A stretch of DNA of 14,048 nucleotides from Campylobacteraceae bacterium (GTDB lineage Bacteria; Campylobacterota; Campylobacteria; Campylobacterales; Sulfurovaceae): assembly GCA_027030605.1 (NCBI GenBank), contig JALVEV010000064.1, positions 1 through 14,048 on the forward strand. Reading direction: 5' to 3'. Under the pieces are notes generated by a model. It searched no databases, was not told the DNA's origin, and worked only from the letters and a program-made list of their open reading frames with translations. Below, piece by piece: positions 1 through 6,730 of the stretch. Made by a program: the position numbers and the translations under genes. The first letter of the stretch is position 1, and each line of letters begins with the position of its first letter.

Positions 1-148
1 AAGCGTTTATGCCACCTTGTGCCATAGAGGTTTGAGAGGCAGTAGGGTAGTGTTTGCCTACTACTGTAACTGTAGCTCCCTGTTGTTTGGCAGTTAGGGC
101 AGAAGAGAGACCTGCTCCACCTGAACCTATAATAAGTATATCTCGCAT
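1..148 (-). CDS. Succinate dehydrogenase/fumarate reductase-type flavoprotein subunit, N-terminal fragment
   Basis: This is the first 49 residues of a gene that continues beyond the left edge. The start is an ATG with GGAG a few bases upstream. The protein opens with MRDILIIGSGGAGLSSAL, a strand-turn-helix dinucleotide fold with the GxGGAGL loop that binds the ADP part of FAD. SQTSMAQGGINA follows around residues 37-48 and matches the segment of succinate dehydrogenase and fumarate reductase flavoproteins that surrounds covalently bound FAD. Such subunits interconvert succinate and fumarate at the membrane, with electrons passing through iron-sulfur and anchor subunits. The wording is closest to the non-classical (methylmenaquinol-linked) enzymes of Campylobacterota. 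L-aspartate oxidase (NadB) is a related alternative that the fragment cannot fully exclude. No partner subunits are visible. The gene is transcribed away from addB. Confidence 0.75.
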   Translation of the reverse strand, partial: MRDILIIGSGGAGLSSALTAKQQGATVTVVGKHYPTASQTSMAQGGINA

Positions 149-184
149 GATTTCTCCATTGCAAATGGTTTTTAGAAAAAATAC

Positions 185-190
185 CTTATA
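185..190 (-). promoter_or_regulatory. Possible -10 box (TATAAG) for the flavoprotein gene
   Basis: Read on the minus strand, TATAAG lies about 37 bases before the flavoprotein ATG. That allows a leader of about 30 nt carrying the GGAG ribosome-binding site. No -35 box is obvious, as is usual for sigma-70 promoters in Campylobacterota. If real, it makes the flavoprotein independent of the RNA unit further upstream. Confidence 0.35.
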
Positions 191-266
191 TGAGCTTTGA
201 TTTTGTTGTAAAAGTTAATTTTGAGGGATGAGATATTTAGACAAGTTCAAAAAAGGAGGGAGGAAT

Positions 267-298
267 AAAAAAAAACTGTTGCCTAAACATCTCAACAG
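267..298 (-). terminator. Intrinsic terminator of the putative small RNA
   Basis: A 6-bp stem, CTGTTG/CAACAG, with an 11-base loop is followed directly by nine Ts on the minus strand. The stem is short and half GC, but the uninterrupted T-tract makes termination plausible. It lies about 120 bases before the flavoprotein start. Confidence 0.6.
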
Positions 299-360
299 GA
301 ATACATATTCAATTCTTTTCTATAACGGCTACTACTTCGTTTATATCGGTATATCCTGTT
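267..360 (-). ncRNA. Putative small RNA or attenuating leader of about 94 nt
   Basis: On the minus strand a TATAAT box (372-367) is followed seven bases later by AACAGGATATAC, the left arm of a stem. The right arm, GTATTCCTGTT (304-294), pairs with it apart from one bulged base. Inside lies a smaller hairpin, roughly TATAAACG with CGTTATA. The unit ends with CTGTTG, an 11-base loop, CAACAG and nine Ts (298-267), the form of an intrinsic terminator. Bases 294-298 belong to both the outer stem and the terminator stem, so the two folds exclude each other, as in attenuators and riboswitches. I do not recognise a known class: SRP RNA, tmRNA and the common riboswitch cores do not fit. It could be a free sRNA or a terminated leader of the flavoprotein gene. 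The remaining 149-266 region holds only that gene's presumed leader. Confidence 0.55.
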
Positions 361-366
361 AAGAAA

Positions 367-372
367 ATTATA
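367..372 (-). promoter_or_regulatory. -10 box (TATAAT) of the putative small RNA
   Basis: A perfect TATAAT preceded by GC on the minus strand. The predicted start near position 360 falls exactly at the first base of the outer stem, which supports treating box, stem and terminator as one transcription unit. Confidence 0.6.
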
Positions 373-380
373 GCACATAA

Positions 381-530
381 ATTTTAAATAAAAAGTACTT
401 TTAGTAAAAAAAATTAAGTTTATTTTAATTTTTAAGTATTATCACATTAAAGTTGTTCTATTTTATGTGTTTTAAAATTGGTCATGTTTAAATATATTTA
501 AATAGGCTAATTAAAGCTCTAAAAAGAGTT
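381..530. other. AT-rich intergenic stretch with no recognisable gene
   Basis: This is the middle of the 149-554 gap. It is very AT-rich with A- and T-runs and short reading frames broken by stops in all frames. I see no gene, repeat family or clear operator here. Confidence 0.6.
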
Positions 531-541
531 TTAAAATCTGC

Positions 542-547
542 TATAAT
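542..547 (+). promoter_or_regulatory. -10 box (TATAAT) of addB; leaderless start predicted
   Basis: TGCTATAAT ends seven bases before the addB ATG, so transcription should begin at or within a base or two of the start codon. No Shine-Dalgarno sequence fits between box and ATG. No clear -35 box is seen. Confidence 0.6.
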
Positions 548-554
548 CACTCTT

Positions 555-2888
555 ATGAAAACTTTACACATCTATCCAACCTCTCGTGCAATACGAAATG
601 AACGACTGCGTCAAAAAGAGCATAATGGGCTACTTCCTAACCTTATGCGTGTTGATGAGTTTGAAAAGAGAGCTATTATTTTACCTGAACTTGCTATGGT
701 TGATTCACTTCAACGTACTCTATTTTTGCAAGAGGCTTCTAAGTTTGAGGCTTTTCAAACACTTAAGATAAATCGTGAGTTGGTACGGTTTTTTACTAAG
801 AGTGATGCTATTTTTAAATTTTTTGAAGAGTTAAGCCATGAAGAGGTGAGTTTTGATGCCCTAGTAGAGGGTGATGCCTATGTGGAGTTTGCTGAACATA
901 TTGAGGTCTTAGAGCAGTTGTTAAATAACTATGAGCAACTCCTGCTCTCTAAAGGGTTAACCGACCGTGTTTTTGTACCAAAATTGTACCGACTTAACCG
1001 TGGGTTTGTAGAGGGGTATGATAGGTTTGAGTTGCACCTAGAGGGCTATTTGAGCTATTTTGAACTCAATTTGATGAATAAGATAGCTGAATATCGACCC
1101 TTTATTGTTCACATGTACACGTCAAAGTTTAATCTGAAAGTCCAAGAGCGATTTTTAGAGATGGGCATAGAGTTAGAGAATGACTCCTATGTTAGTTTTG
1201 ATTTACAGAGTAGAGAGGTGTTGTCTACCACTCCAAATGAGTCTAAGATTAAAGCAGAGGTTTTAGCTGTAGAGGAGCGTTTTGCTCAAATTCCTCTGCT
1301 TTTAGAGGCAGTCCAAAAGATGGTAAACTCGGGTATCTCTCCTGATGAAATCGTAGTTATTTTACCTGATGAATCGTTTAAAGAGCCATTGAGACTCTAT
1401 GACAAACTCAACAATTTTAACTTCGCTATGGGGTTTGACTACAACAAGACCAAACCCTATAAGCAGTTAGAGGCTATCTACAGATATTGGCAGGGTTTTT
1501 CATATGAGTCACAGTTTCTATTAAAAAAGTATAATATTCCTATTGAAGATATAAACAAGATAAATCTTACTAAGAAGCAAAATATAGATGAATTTTTTAC
1601 TATTTTAGAGAGTTTAAATTTAGTTAAAGATAAACCAACTACTTTAGCTAAAGTTCTAGAAAACAAAGCACAGTTTCGACAAGTTTTTTCTACTCATCAA
1701 ATGCCTATAAAATCGTGGTTATTTCTATGGCTTAAGAAGTTAACAGAGATACACCTTGATGATGTACATGGGGGAAAAGTAACAGTTATGGGTGCATTGG
1801 AGACTAGGGGAGTAAGTTTTGAGGGGGTTGTGGTTGTGGACTTTAACGATGGCATTGTTCCAAACATTCCTGCAAAAGATAACTTTTTGAACTCTTCATT
1901 GCGTAAGTTTGCCAATCTTCCTACAAAAAATGACCGTGAAGCGTTACAGAAGCAACTCTACAAACGTATTTTAGAGCAGTCTAAGATAGCAACTATTATC
2001 TACTCTAAAAGTGAAAACAGAGCTCCTGCCTCTTACCTCTATGAGTTAGGGCTAAGTTTAGGTAAAGATGTTGAGGCTAACTTAGAGCTACTCTATAGTG
2101 AGCCAAACCAAGTTGTAGAGGAGAGCGACCCAATTATGCGACACTTTGACGCGTCAGCCATTGCTTGGTCAGCTACACGGCTCAATACCTATTTAACCTG
2201 TAAGCGAAAATACTACTACAATTACGTTCTAAATTTAAAAGCCAAAGAGGAAGAGGAGATAAACGAGGGGCTATTTCTGCATAAACTCTTAGAAAACCTA
2301 TTTAAAGAGAGAACTCACTTTGAGACAAAAGAGGAGATGAGGAGTCAAATTGACCGACTATTAGATGAACTACTAGAGACAACTTCTTCTAAAATTGCCT
2401 ACTCAAAACTACTTTGGAAAGAGAAATTAAAGGCATTAATCGAGGCACAAATCTACCACTTTAAAGCAGGGTGGCGAGTAGTAGAGCGAGAAAAACATAT
2501 TATTGGCTCTATTGGTGGTATTAACTTTAAAGGTGTAGTTGATAGAATAGACCAAGATAGTACAGGAACATTTGTTCTTGACTATAAGAGTGGCTCTATT
2601 GCCGAAGCAAACCGAACTAAAAACTTAGAGAAACTTACTGATTTTCAGATGAGTATCTACTCTGAACTTTTAAAAGATAAGTTTAAAGATTTGAAGTTGG
2701 CTTTTGTTGAGATGTTTAATGGAAAAACCACAGAGATAACAGCTTTAGAGGAGAAGACAGAGCTTCTCTATGAGATTGTTGATGAGCTAAAAGCTACCAA
2801 TGAGGTGGTAGCTCACTGTTGTGATGATGTCTCTAAGTGCCAGTATTGTGACTATACTCTGCTTTGTGGGCGTGGGGTTTATTTGTAA
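555..2888 (+). CDS. addB: AddB, helicase-nuclease subunit of the AddAB recombination complex (777 aa)
   Basis: AddB works with AddA to process double-strand DNA ends for RecA loading in the cytoplasm. The C-terminal half carries a RecB-family PD-(D/E)XK nuclease: H576 in GLFLHKLLE, D663 in VVDRID, D676 and K678 in DYKSG, and Q698/Y702 in DFQMSIY. Four cysteines (C549 in YLTCKRK; C762, C765 and C771 in CxxCx5C) match the 4Fe-4S staple that pins the AddB nuclease domain. ALETRGVSFEGVVVVDF (414-430) and the G/P-rich turn after it resemble a late UvrD-type helicase motif. No Walker A (GxGKT) is visible at the N-terminus, which starts MKTLHIYPTSRA, so this half is probably a degenerate, non-ATPase helicase fold. 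The length fits Helicobacter-type AddB, far shorter than in Bacillus. addA is not in the window. The gene converges on the methyltransferase gene with a four-base gap. Confidence 0.88.
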   Translation: MKTLHIYPTSRAIRNERLRQKEHNGLLPNLMRVDEFEKRAIILPELAMVDSLQRTLFLQEASKFEAFQTLKINRELVRFFTKSDAIFKFFEELSHEEVSFDALVEGDAYVEFAEHIEVLEQLLNNYEQLLLSKGLTDRVFVPKLYRLNRGFVEGYDRFELHLEGYLSYFELNLMNKIAEYRPFIVHMYTSKFNLKVQERFLEMGIELENDSYVSFDLQSREVLSTTPNESKIKAEVLAVEERFAQIPLLLEAVQKMVNSGISPDEIVVILPDESFKEPLRLYDKLNNFNFAMGFDYNKTKPYKQLEAIYRYWQGFSYESQFLLKKYNIPIEDINKINLTKKQNIDEFFTILESLNLVKDKPTTLAKVLENKAQFRQVFSTHQMPIKSWLFLWLKKLTEIHLDDVHGGKVTVMGALETRGVSFEGVVVVDFNDGIVPNIPAKDNFLNSSLRKFANLPTKNDREALQKQLYKRILEQSKIATIIYSKSENRAPASYLYELGLSLGKDVEANLELLYSEPNQVVEESDPIMRHFDASAIAWSATRLNTYLTCKRKYYYNYVLNLKAKEEEEINEGLFLHKLLENLFKERTHFETKEEMRSQIDRLLDELLETTSSKIAYSKLLWKEKLKALIEAQIYHFKAGWRVVEREKHIIGSIGGINFKGVVDRIDQDSTGTFVLDYKSGSIAEANRTKNLEKLTDFQMSIYSELLKDKFKDLKLAFVEMFNGKTTEITALEEKTELLYEIVDELKATNEVVAHCCDDVSKCQYCDYTLLCGRGVYL

Positions 2889-2892
2889 TATA

Positions 2893-3957
2893 TTAGCCTA
2901 CTAATTTTTGAGAAAACTTATCATCAAACTCAAAAAGAGAAGGTTGTTTTACTACGCTTATAGGCTTCTGACTTGGATTATTATTTTCCAAAATCTGAAC
3001 TTTAACCTCTTTAGCTATCTCCTCAACCATAGGAATAACTATAGAGTTTCCAATACGATTATAAAGCTTTCCTTTTGCCCCAATCAGTTTAAAATCATCA
3101 GGAAACCCCATCAACCTATAGCACTCTCTAATAGTAAGTTTTCTAACTCTGCCTTGATGATAAATATAATATCTTCCTGCTGACTCTTGTGATGACAAAG
3201 TGGGGTGTGTTCCATCTGAGGAATAGATTCTATTGGGTTGTTTATGAACTCGTGAGAGATGTTCTGTATTTTCTCTAACCCCTTTTGTTCTCATGTTTTT
3301 ATTTCGATACCCTGCAAAGATTAAACCTGATGGTTGTCTTTTAGGATTTTCTATAAGTGTATATTCACTCTCATCTAAATACTCAAAATCATCACGCTCT
3401 TCTAAAATATCTTTTATTGCAATAGGACTTTTTCTCTCTAACTTAGAGAAATCAAACTCCACTCCATTTAAAGCCCCAACAATAATAGTCCGTTCTCTAT
3501 TTTGAGGAACTCCAAAATCTTTAGCATTTAAAACTTGCCAATTGGTAGTGTAGCCCAACTCTTGAAGAGCCATCAAAACTACTTTTAGTGTCTTTCCTTT
3601 GTCATGGCTTTTAAAGTGTTTTACATTCTCTAACACCACCACTTTAGGCTTTTTCTCTTTTAAAATGCGTTCTATATCAAAAAATAGCGTTCCTCGTGTA
3701 TCGTTAAACCCTTTTTTCTCTCCTGCAATACTAAATGGCTGACAAGGGAAACCTGCCAATAAAATATCATGGTTTGGTATCTCTTTTTCATCTATTTGTG
3801 TAATGTCACTATGAACCGTATCATTATAATTTAAACTATACATCTCTTGTGCATGGCTATCAATCTCAGAGCTAAAAATACACTCATAACCATGCTTCTC
3901 AAAGCCACTCCTAAACCCACCAATTCCTGCAAATAAATCTATAAATTTATAGCTCAT
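2893..3957 (-). CDS. Type II DNA (cytosine-5) methyltransferase (354 aa)
   Basis: The enzyme transfers a methyl group from S-adenosylmethionine to C5 of cytosine, protecting host DNA from the endonuclease encoded just upstream. The family motifs occur in order: motif I DLFAGIGGF (7-15) for SAM; motif IV GFPCQPFS (69-76) with catalytic C72; motif VI ENV (110-112); motif VIII QNRER (152-156); a target-recognition region of about 180-265; motif IX around RKLTIRECYRLMGFP (272-286); motif X GNSIV (303-307). The start has a strong AAGGAG seven bases upstream and overlaps the end of the endonuclease gene by 11 bases, so translation is probably coupled. The C-terminal tail after motif X carries KQPSLFEF (337-344), which resembles a sliding-clamp-binding peptide. 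The target sequence cannot be read from the protein. Confidence 0.93.
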   Translation of the reverse strand: MSYKFIDLFAGIGGFRSGFEKHGYECIFSSEIDSHAQEMYSLNYNDTVHSDITQIDEKEIPNHDILLAGFPCQPFSIAGEKKGFNDTRGTLFFDIERILKEKKPKVVVLENVKHFKSHDKGKTLKVVLMALQELGYTTNWQVLNAKDFGVPQNRERTIIVGALNGVEFDFSKLERKSPIAIKDILEERDDFEYLDESEYTLIENPKRQPSGLIFAGYRNKNMRTKGVRENTEHLSRVHKQPNRIYSSDGTHPTLSSQESAGRYYIYHQGRVRKLTIRECYRLMGFPDDFKLIGAKGKLYNRIGNSIVIPMVEEIAKEVKVQILENNNPSQKPISVVKQPSLFEFDDKFSQKLVG

Positions 3958-5056
3958 TGTTCAACTCCTTGGTTAGCTCATTCCATTTCTGTTTGTGAAT
4001 AGGTTTTAGTTCATCATCATTGGCAATCAAATCAGAATAGAGTTGATAGAACTCCTCTAAATTATCAATAAGTCTCATATAATATTTAAGTGTATCTTTC
4101 ACACCATTAACAATAATTTGACAACCATGTCTCTCTTTAACCTCTTCTATTATCTGATTAATAATCGCTATATCTTTCTCTAAAACACCATCATAAGACA
4201 AAATATAATATCGTTTAGGATTGTATTTAACAATCTTCTCTTTGGCTATTCGCAAAATATTAGAATCAATAGGTTTATCAAATTTAATCTCAATGGCTTC
4301 AAAGAGTTTATTATTTTTAAATATCTCTATATCTCCAGCACTTTTAGAGGTTCTATCACTTGCAGTATGGCTACCCAACTCTTTTAGAGTACAGTTTTTA
4401 TATCGTGATATTTCAAGAGTTAAAATTTGATAGATAGCATAAAAAGCAAGAACAGGAAGTTTTGAGCCACCAAAAGTTTTATATTTAAATCCAAATTGTC
4501 TATTTAAAATATCCATCATTTGAGTAATGGTTAACTTTTCAGGATTTGCTAATGGCTCAATAATTATTTGATTCTTTTTTTGTAATTCAATAATTTGAAT
4601 AAAGAGTTCAACTAAAATATATTTTGGATCAATTTTCTCAATCTCAATAGAGTGAACCAACTCTAAAAAAGCCTTTTTAACAGTTTTATTACTGATTTTT
4701 CCTTCATAATCTAAATCATAAGGATAGGGCTGTTCAAGTGAACGAGTGAGCCACCCACTCTCTGCCATAGACGGTAAACCAAGTTTTTTTAGTGTTGGAG
4801 TGATATATTTTGTATCAATAGTTCGACCTGAAAATCCATCTTTTATCTGTGTTTGATGGTTTCGTATATCTTGTTTTGGATGAACTATTTTATAAATACT
4901 AAGTGTAACAAGAACAGTAAAAACACCTTTTTGATTGAAGGATTTTTGGGCTATGGTTTTGATATTTTGAAGCGTTTTAGGGTTTAGTTTATTGGTGTAA
5001 TCTTTTTTTTCTATTGCTTCGGTGTGTAGTTCTATTAGTATTTTATCATAGCTCAT
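3947..5056 (-). CDS. Type II restriction endonuclease, PD-(D/E)XK type (369 aa)
   Basis: This is predicted to be the partner nuclease of the adjacent C5 methyltransferase, because it shares its operon and overlaps it by 11 bases. A likely catalytic core lies at SAGDIEIF...FEAIEIKFD: D242, then E256-x-K258 thirteen residues later, the D...ExK metal-binding pattern of PD-(D/E)XK nucleases. An earlier block, SGWLTRSLEQPYPYD (100-114), is strikingly specific and looks like a family signature. I remember similar wording in restriction genes linked to cytosine methyltransferases but cannot name the prototype or its site. The start has AGGA eight bases upstream and a TATAAT box (5096-5091). The endonuclease is first in the operon and no separate controller gene is seen. 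Reading length and core look intact, so the enzyme is probably active. Confidence 0.8.
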   Translation of the reverse strand: MSYDKILIELHTEAIEKKDYTNKLNPKTLQNIKTIAQKSFNQKGVFTVLVTLSIYKIVHPKQDIRNHQTQIKDGFSGRTIDTKYITPTLKKLGLPSMAESGWLTRSLEQPYPYDLDYEGKISNKTVKKAFLELVHSIEIEKIDPKYILVELFIQIIELQKKNQIIIEPLANPEKLTITQMMDILNRQFGFKYKTFGGSKLPVLAFYAIYQILTLEISRYKNCTLKELGSHTASDRTSKSAGDIEIFKNNKLFEAIEIKFDKPIDSNILRIAKEKIVKYNPKRYYILSYDGVLEKDIAIINQIIEEVKERHGCQIIVNGVKDTLKYYMRLIDNLEEFYQLYSDLIANDDELKPIHKQKWNELTKELNNEL

Positions 5057-5090
5057 TCTTATAATCCTATTTGTTTTTGTTATTGTTCTA

Positions 5091-5096
5091 ATTATA
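5091..5096 (-). promoter_or_regulatory. -10 box (TATAAT) of the restriction-modification operon
   Basis: AGCTATAAT on the minus strand lies 34 bases before the endonuclease ATG. It predicts a leader of about 28 nt that includes the AGGA ribosome-binding site. No C-box-like palindromes of the kind bound by controller proteins were noticed around it. Confidence 0.55.
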
Positions 5097-5180
5097 GCTA
5101 GTTTTGAAAATAGGTTTAATAAATAGGGTCAAATTGTTATAAAAATAAAGAATAGCCTCTTTTTTTAATATCTTTTAGAC

Positions 5181-5345
5181 TTAATCCTCATCATCCCCAC
5201 CACCCGTAACTGCACGAGCTGTTGCCGCAGTAACGTCAATGGCAGCTCCTGCAACACTTCCTGCAACAGAGATAGGAGCTGTAACAATTTGAGTACAGCC
5301 ATTAAGAAGTAGAAGAGTTGTTATAAAAAGTAGAGTTTGTTTCAT
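5181..5345 (-). CDS. Small lipoprotein (54 aa) downstream of nusA
   Basis: The protein starts MKQTLLFITTLLLLNGC: a two-residue charged start, a hydrophobic stretch and a lipobox, LLNG with C17, typical of signal peptidase II substrates. The mature part (TQIVTAPISVAGSVAGAAID and onward) is rich in Ala, Val and Gly with a repeated SVAG pattern, and ends in a short acidic tail (GGGDDED). It resembles a family of very small lipoproteins that I recall being annotated without function in Sulfurimonas-like genomes. AGAGGA lies just upstream of the ATG, and the ATG is only 17 bases after the nusA stop, so it is probably cotranscribed with nusA. Function unknown. The lipobox, ribosome-binding site and tight spacing argue that it is a real gene despite its size. 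Confidence 0.8.
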   Translation of the reverse strand: MKQTLLFITTLLLLNGCTQIVTAPISVAGSVAGAAIDVTAATARAVTGGGDDED

Positions 5346-5362
5346 TGTTTATCCTCTGAATT

Positions 5363-6502
5363 TTATTTAAATAGGTCAGCCAACGCATCAGTATTGGTGG
5401 TCTTCTCAATCTCTGGAGCATTTCCTGGACTTTCACCTCTTCTATCTGTTATACCCTCTATCTCATTAAGCTCAATAGTATAACCTGTGAGCATAGAGGC
5501 TAGACGAATATTGATTCCAGATTTACCAATAGCTTTTGCTTTTTGGTCAGAGGTAATATTAATTATAGCCTTTTTCTCTTTGCCTTGAATTACTTTTACA
5601 CTTTGGGCAATAGCAGGAGATAAAGCTCTAGTTATAAATACTTCAGGAATAGGGGAGTAGTCGACACAGTCGATATTTTCACCATTTAACTCTGCACTTA
5701 CAGCGTTAATTCTAATTCCTTTTACACCAACAGCCGCACCAATTGGGTCAATATTTGGAAAGTCTGTCTTTAGGGCTATCTTTGCACGTTGTCCAGGAAT
5801 TCTTGCCGTTGCCATAATCTGAACTGAACCATCTTCGATTTCAGGAACCTCTTTTGCCATTAGTTTCTCTAAAAATTTAGGTGAAGTTCTTGTAAGCTCT
5901 AAAAACATTCCCATCTCAGGATCAATGCTTACAAAACGTAAAAGGGCTTTTACCGTGTCACCCTTTTTAAACTTTTCACCCTTAATACGGTTACGTTGAG
6001 AGAGAAGTCCTTTTAGTTCACCAATCTCAATAAAGGTGTTCTCTTTATCATCAACTCGATTAACCACACCAATCATAATGGTATTGACTTTCTCTTTGTA
6101 TTTTTCAAATAGGTCCTGTTCTACTTGTCGTTGCACATGGTACTGTAGCTCTTTAAAGAGGTTAAATGAAGCAGTACGTCCATAATCTTCAAGAACAAAA
6201 GGAGAGCGAAGTTGGTCACCAAGTTCTAGGTCTGCACCATACTCCTCTTGAGCTTCAGAGAGACCCATAACAGCATCAGGCTCACTCTGTAGACGTTCAT
6301 CATCATCTTTAACAATAGTAATAATCTGTTCAACCGTATAATCTTTTCTATCCATATCTACAGTTGCTTCGAATTCTGAAGTATAAGAGGTACATCTTTT
6401 TGCTGTTTTAATAAGAGCCTCTTTAAACGCATCGACAGCTGATTCAAGTGAAATGTTCTTTTCGTGTGCCATTGCTTCAATAATATCTACAATTTTTTCC
6501 AT
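5363..6502 (-). CDS. nusA: Transcription termination/antitermination factor NusA (379 aa)
   Basis: NusA binds RNA polymerase and nascent RNA and modulates pausing, intrinsic termination and antitermination. Residues 1-130 form the RNA-polymerase-binding N-domain (MEKIVDIIEAMAHEKNIS, with a long helical segment near 110-137). An S1 domain follows at about 140-205 (IGVVNRVDDKENTFIEIG). Two KH domains follow: about 225-285, including ARIPGQRAKIAL and DPIGAAVGVKG, and about 300-347, with the GKSG loop (326-329). The protein stops soon after KH2 and lacks the C-terminal acidic repeats of E. coli NusA, as expected in this phylum. AAGGA lies nine bases before the ATG. The gene is divergent from the HP0268-miaB unit and is followed by the small lipoprotein gene. 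Confidence 0.95.
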   Translation of the reverse strand: MEKIVDIIEAMAHEKNISLESAVDAFKEALIKTAKRCTSYTSEFEATVDMDRKDYTVEQIITIVKDDDERLQSEPDAVMGLSEAQEEYGADLELGDQLRSPFVLEDYGRTASFNLFKELQYHVQRQVEQDLFEKYKEKVNTIMIGVVNRVDDKENTFIEIGELKGLLSQRNRIKGEKFKKGDTVKALLRFVSIDPEMGMFLELTRTSPKFLEKLMAKEVPEIEDGSVQIMATARIPGQRAKIALKTDFPNIDPIGAAVGVKGIRINAVSAELNGENIDCVDYSPIPEVFITRALSPAIAQSVKVIQGKEKKAIINITSDQKAKAIGKSGINIRLASMLTGYTIELNEIEGITDRRGESPGNAPEIEKTTNTDALADLFK

Positions 6503-6542
6503 ATTTTAATCCTTATACACTATTTCAAACCATAATTAATTT

Positions 6543-6599
6543 AATCACAATATAATCACAAAGAGAAAACTTAACAATGCGTTACTAATTTGTGTGATT
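6543..6599. repeat. AATCACA direct repeats, one helical turn apart, with an inverted copy
   Basis: AATCACA occurs at 6543-6549 and 6554-6560, with start points 11 bases apart. Its complement TGTGATT lies at 6593-6599. The cluster sits in the divergent promoter region between nusA and the HP0268-family gene, so it could be an operator. In AT-rich DNA a chance occurrence is possible. Confidence 0.3.
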
Positions 6600-6655
6600 T
6601 TGCCAGTTGTTTGAAGAGTTGTATTATATCTAAACTAACCTTTAAGGAAAAGAGG

Positions 6656-6661
6656 TATAAT
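6656..6661 (+). promoter_or_regulatory. -10 box (TATAAT) for the HP0268-miaB-acyltransferase operon
   Basis: GGTATAAT lies 69 bases before the ATG at 6731, giving a leader of about 60 nt that ends in AAGGA. A second, weaker box (TATAAC, 6713-6718) is too close to the start to leave the ribosome-binding site in the transcript, so the upstream box is preferred. Confidence 0.5.
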
Positions 6662-6730
6662 TTAATAATAAAATACAACATATTAAATTATGTCGAAAAA
6701 TAACATACGAATTATAACGAAGGATTGGGA

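Noticed and set aside
1..148. L-aspartate oxidase (NadB) for the left-edge fragment
   Set aside because: NadB shares the FAD fold and an AQGGI segment, but SQTSMAQGGINA reads closer to succinate/fumarate flavoproteins. It stays a minor alternative.
267..360. Assignment of the minus-strand RNA to SRP RNA, tmRNA or a known riboswitch
   Set aside because: The conserved GGAAGCAGCC-type SRP loop, the tmRNA tRNA-like ends and the recognised riboswitch cores are absent.
2908..3183. Plus-strand open frame opposite the methyltransferase gene
   Set aside because: It is antisense to a gene with all C5-methyltransferase motifs, and the product looks random.
5139..5166. Hairpin AAAGA-ATAGCC-TCTTT flanked by A- and T-runs, as a bidirectional terminator after the lipoprotein gene
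   Set aside because: The stem is only five AT-rich pairs, so it is too weak to call with confidence, although its position would suit.
6725..6730. TTG as start of the HP0268-family gene
   Set aside because: It abuts the AAGGA ribosome-binding site, leaving no spacing. The ATG six bases on has proper spacing and gives the family's usual N-terminus.
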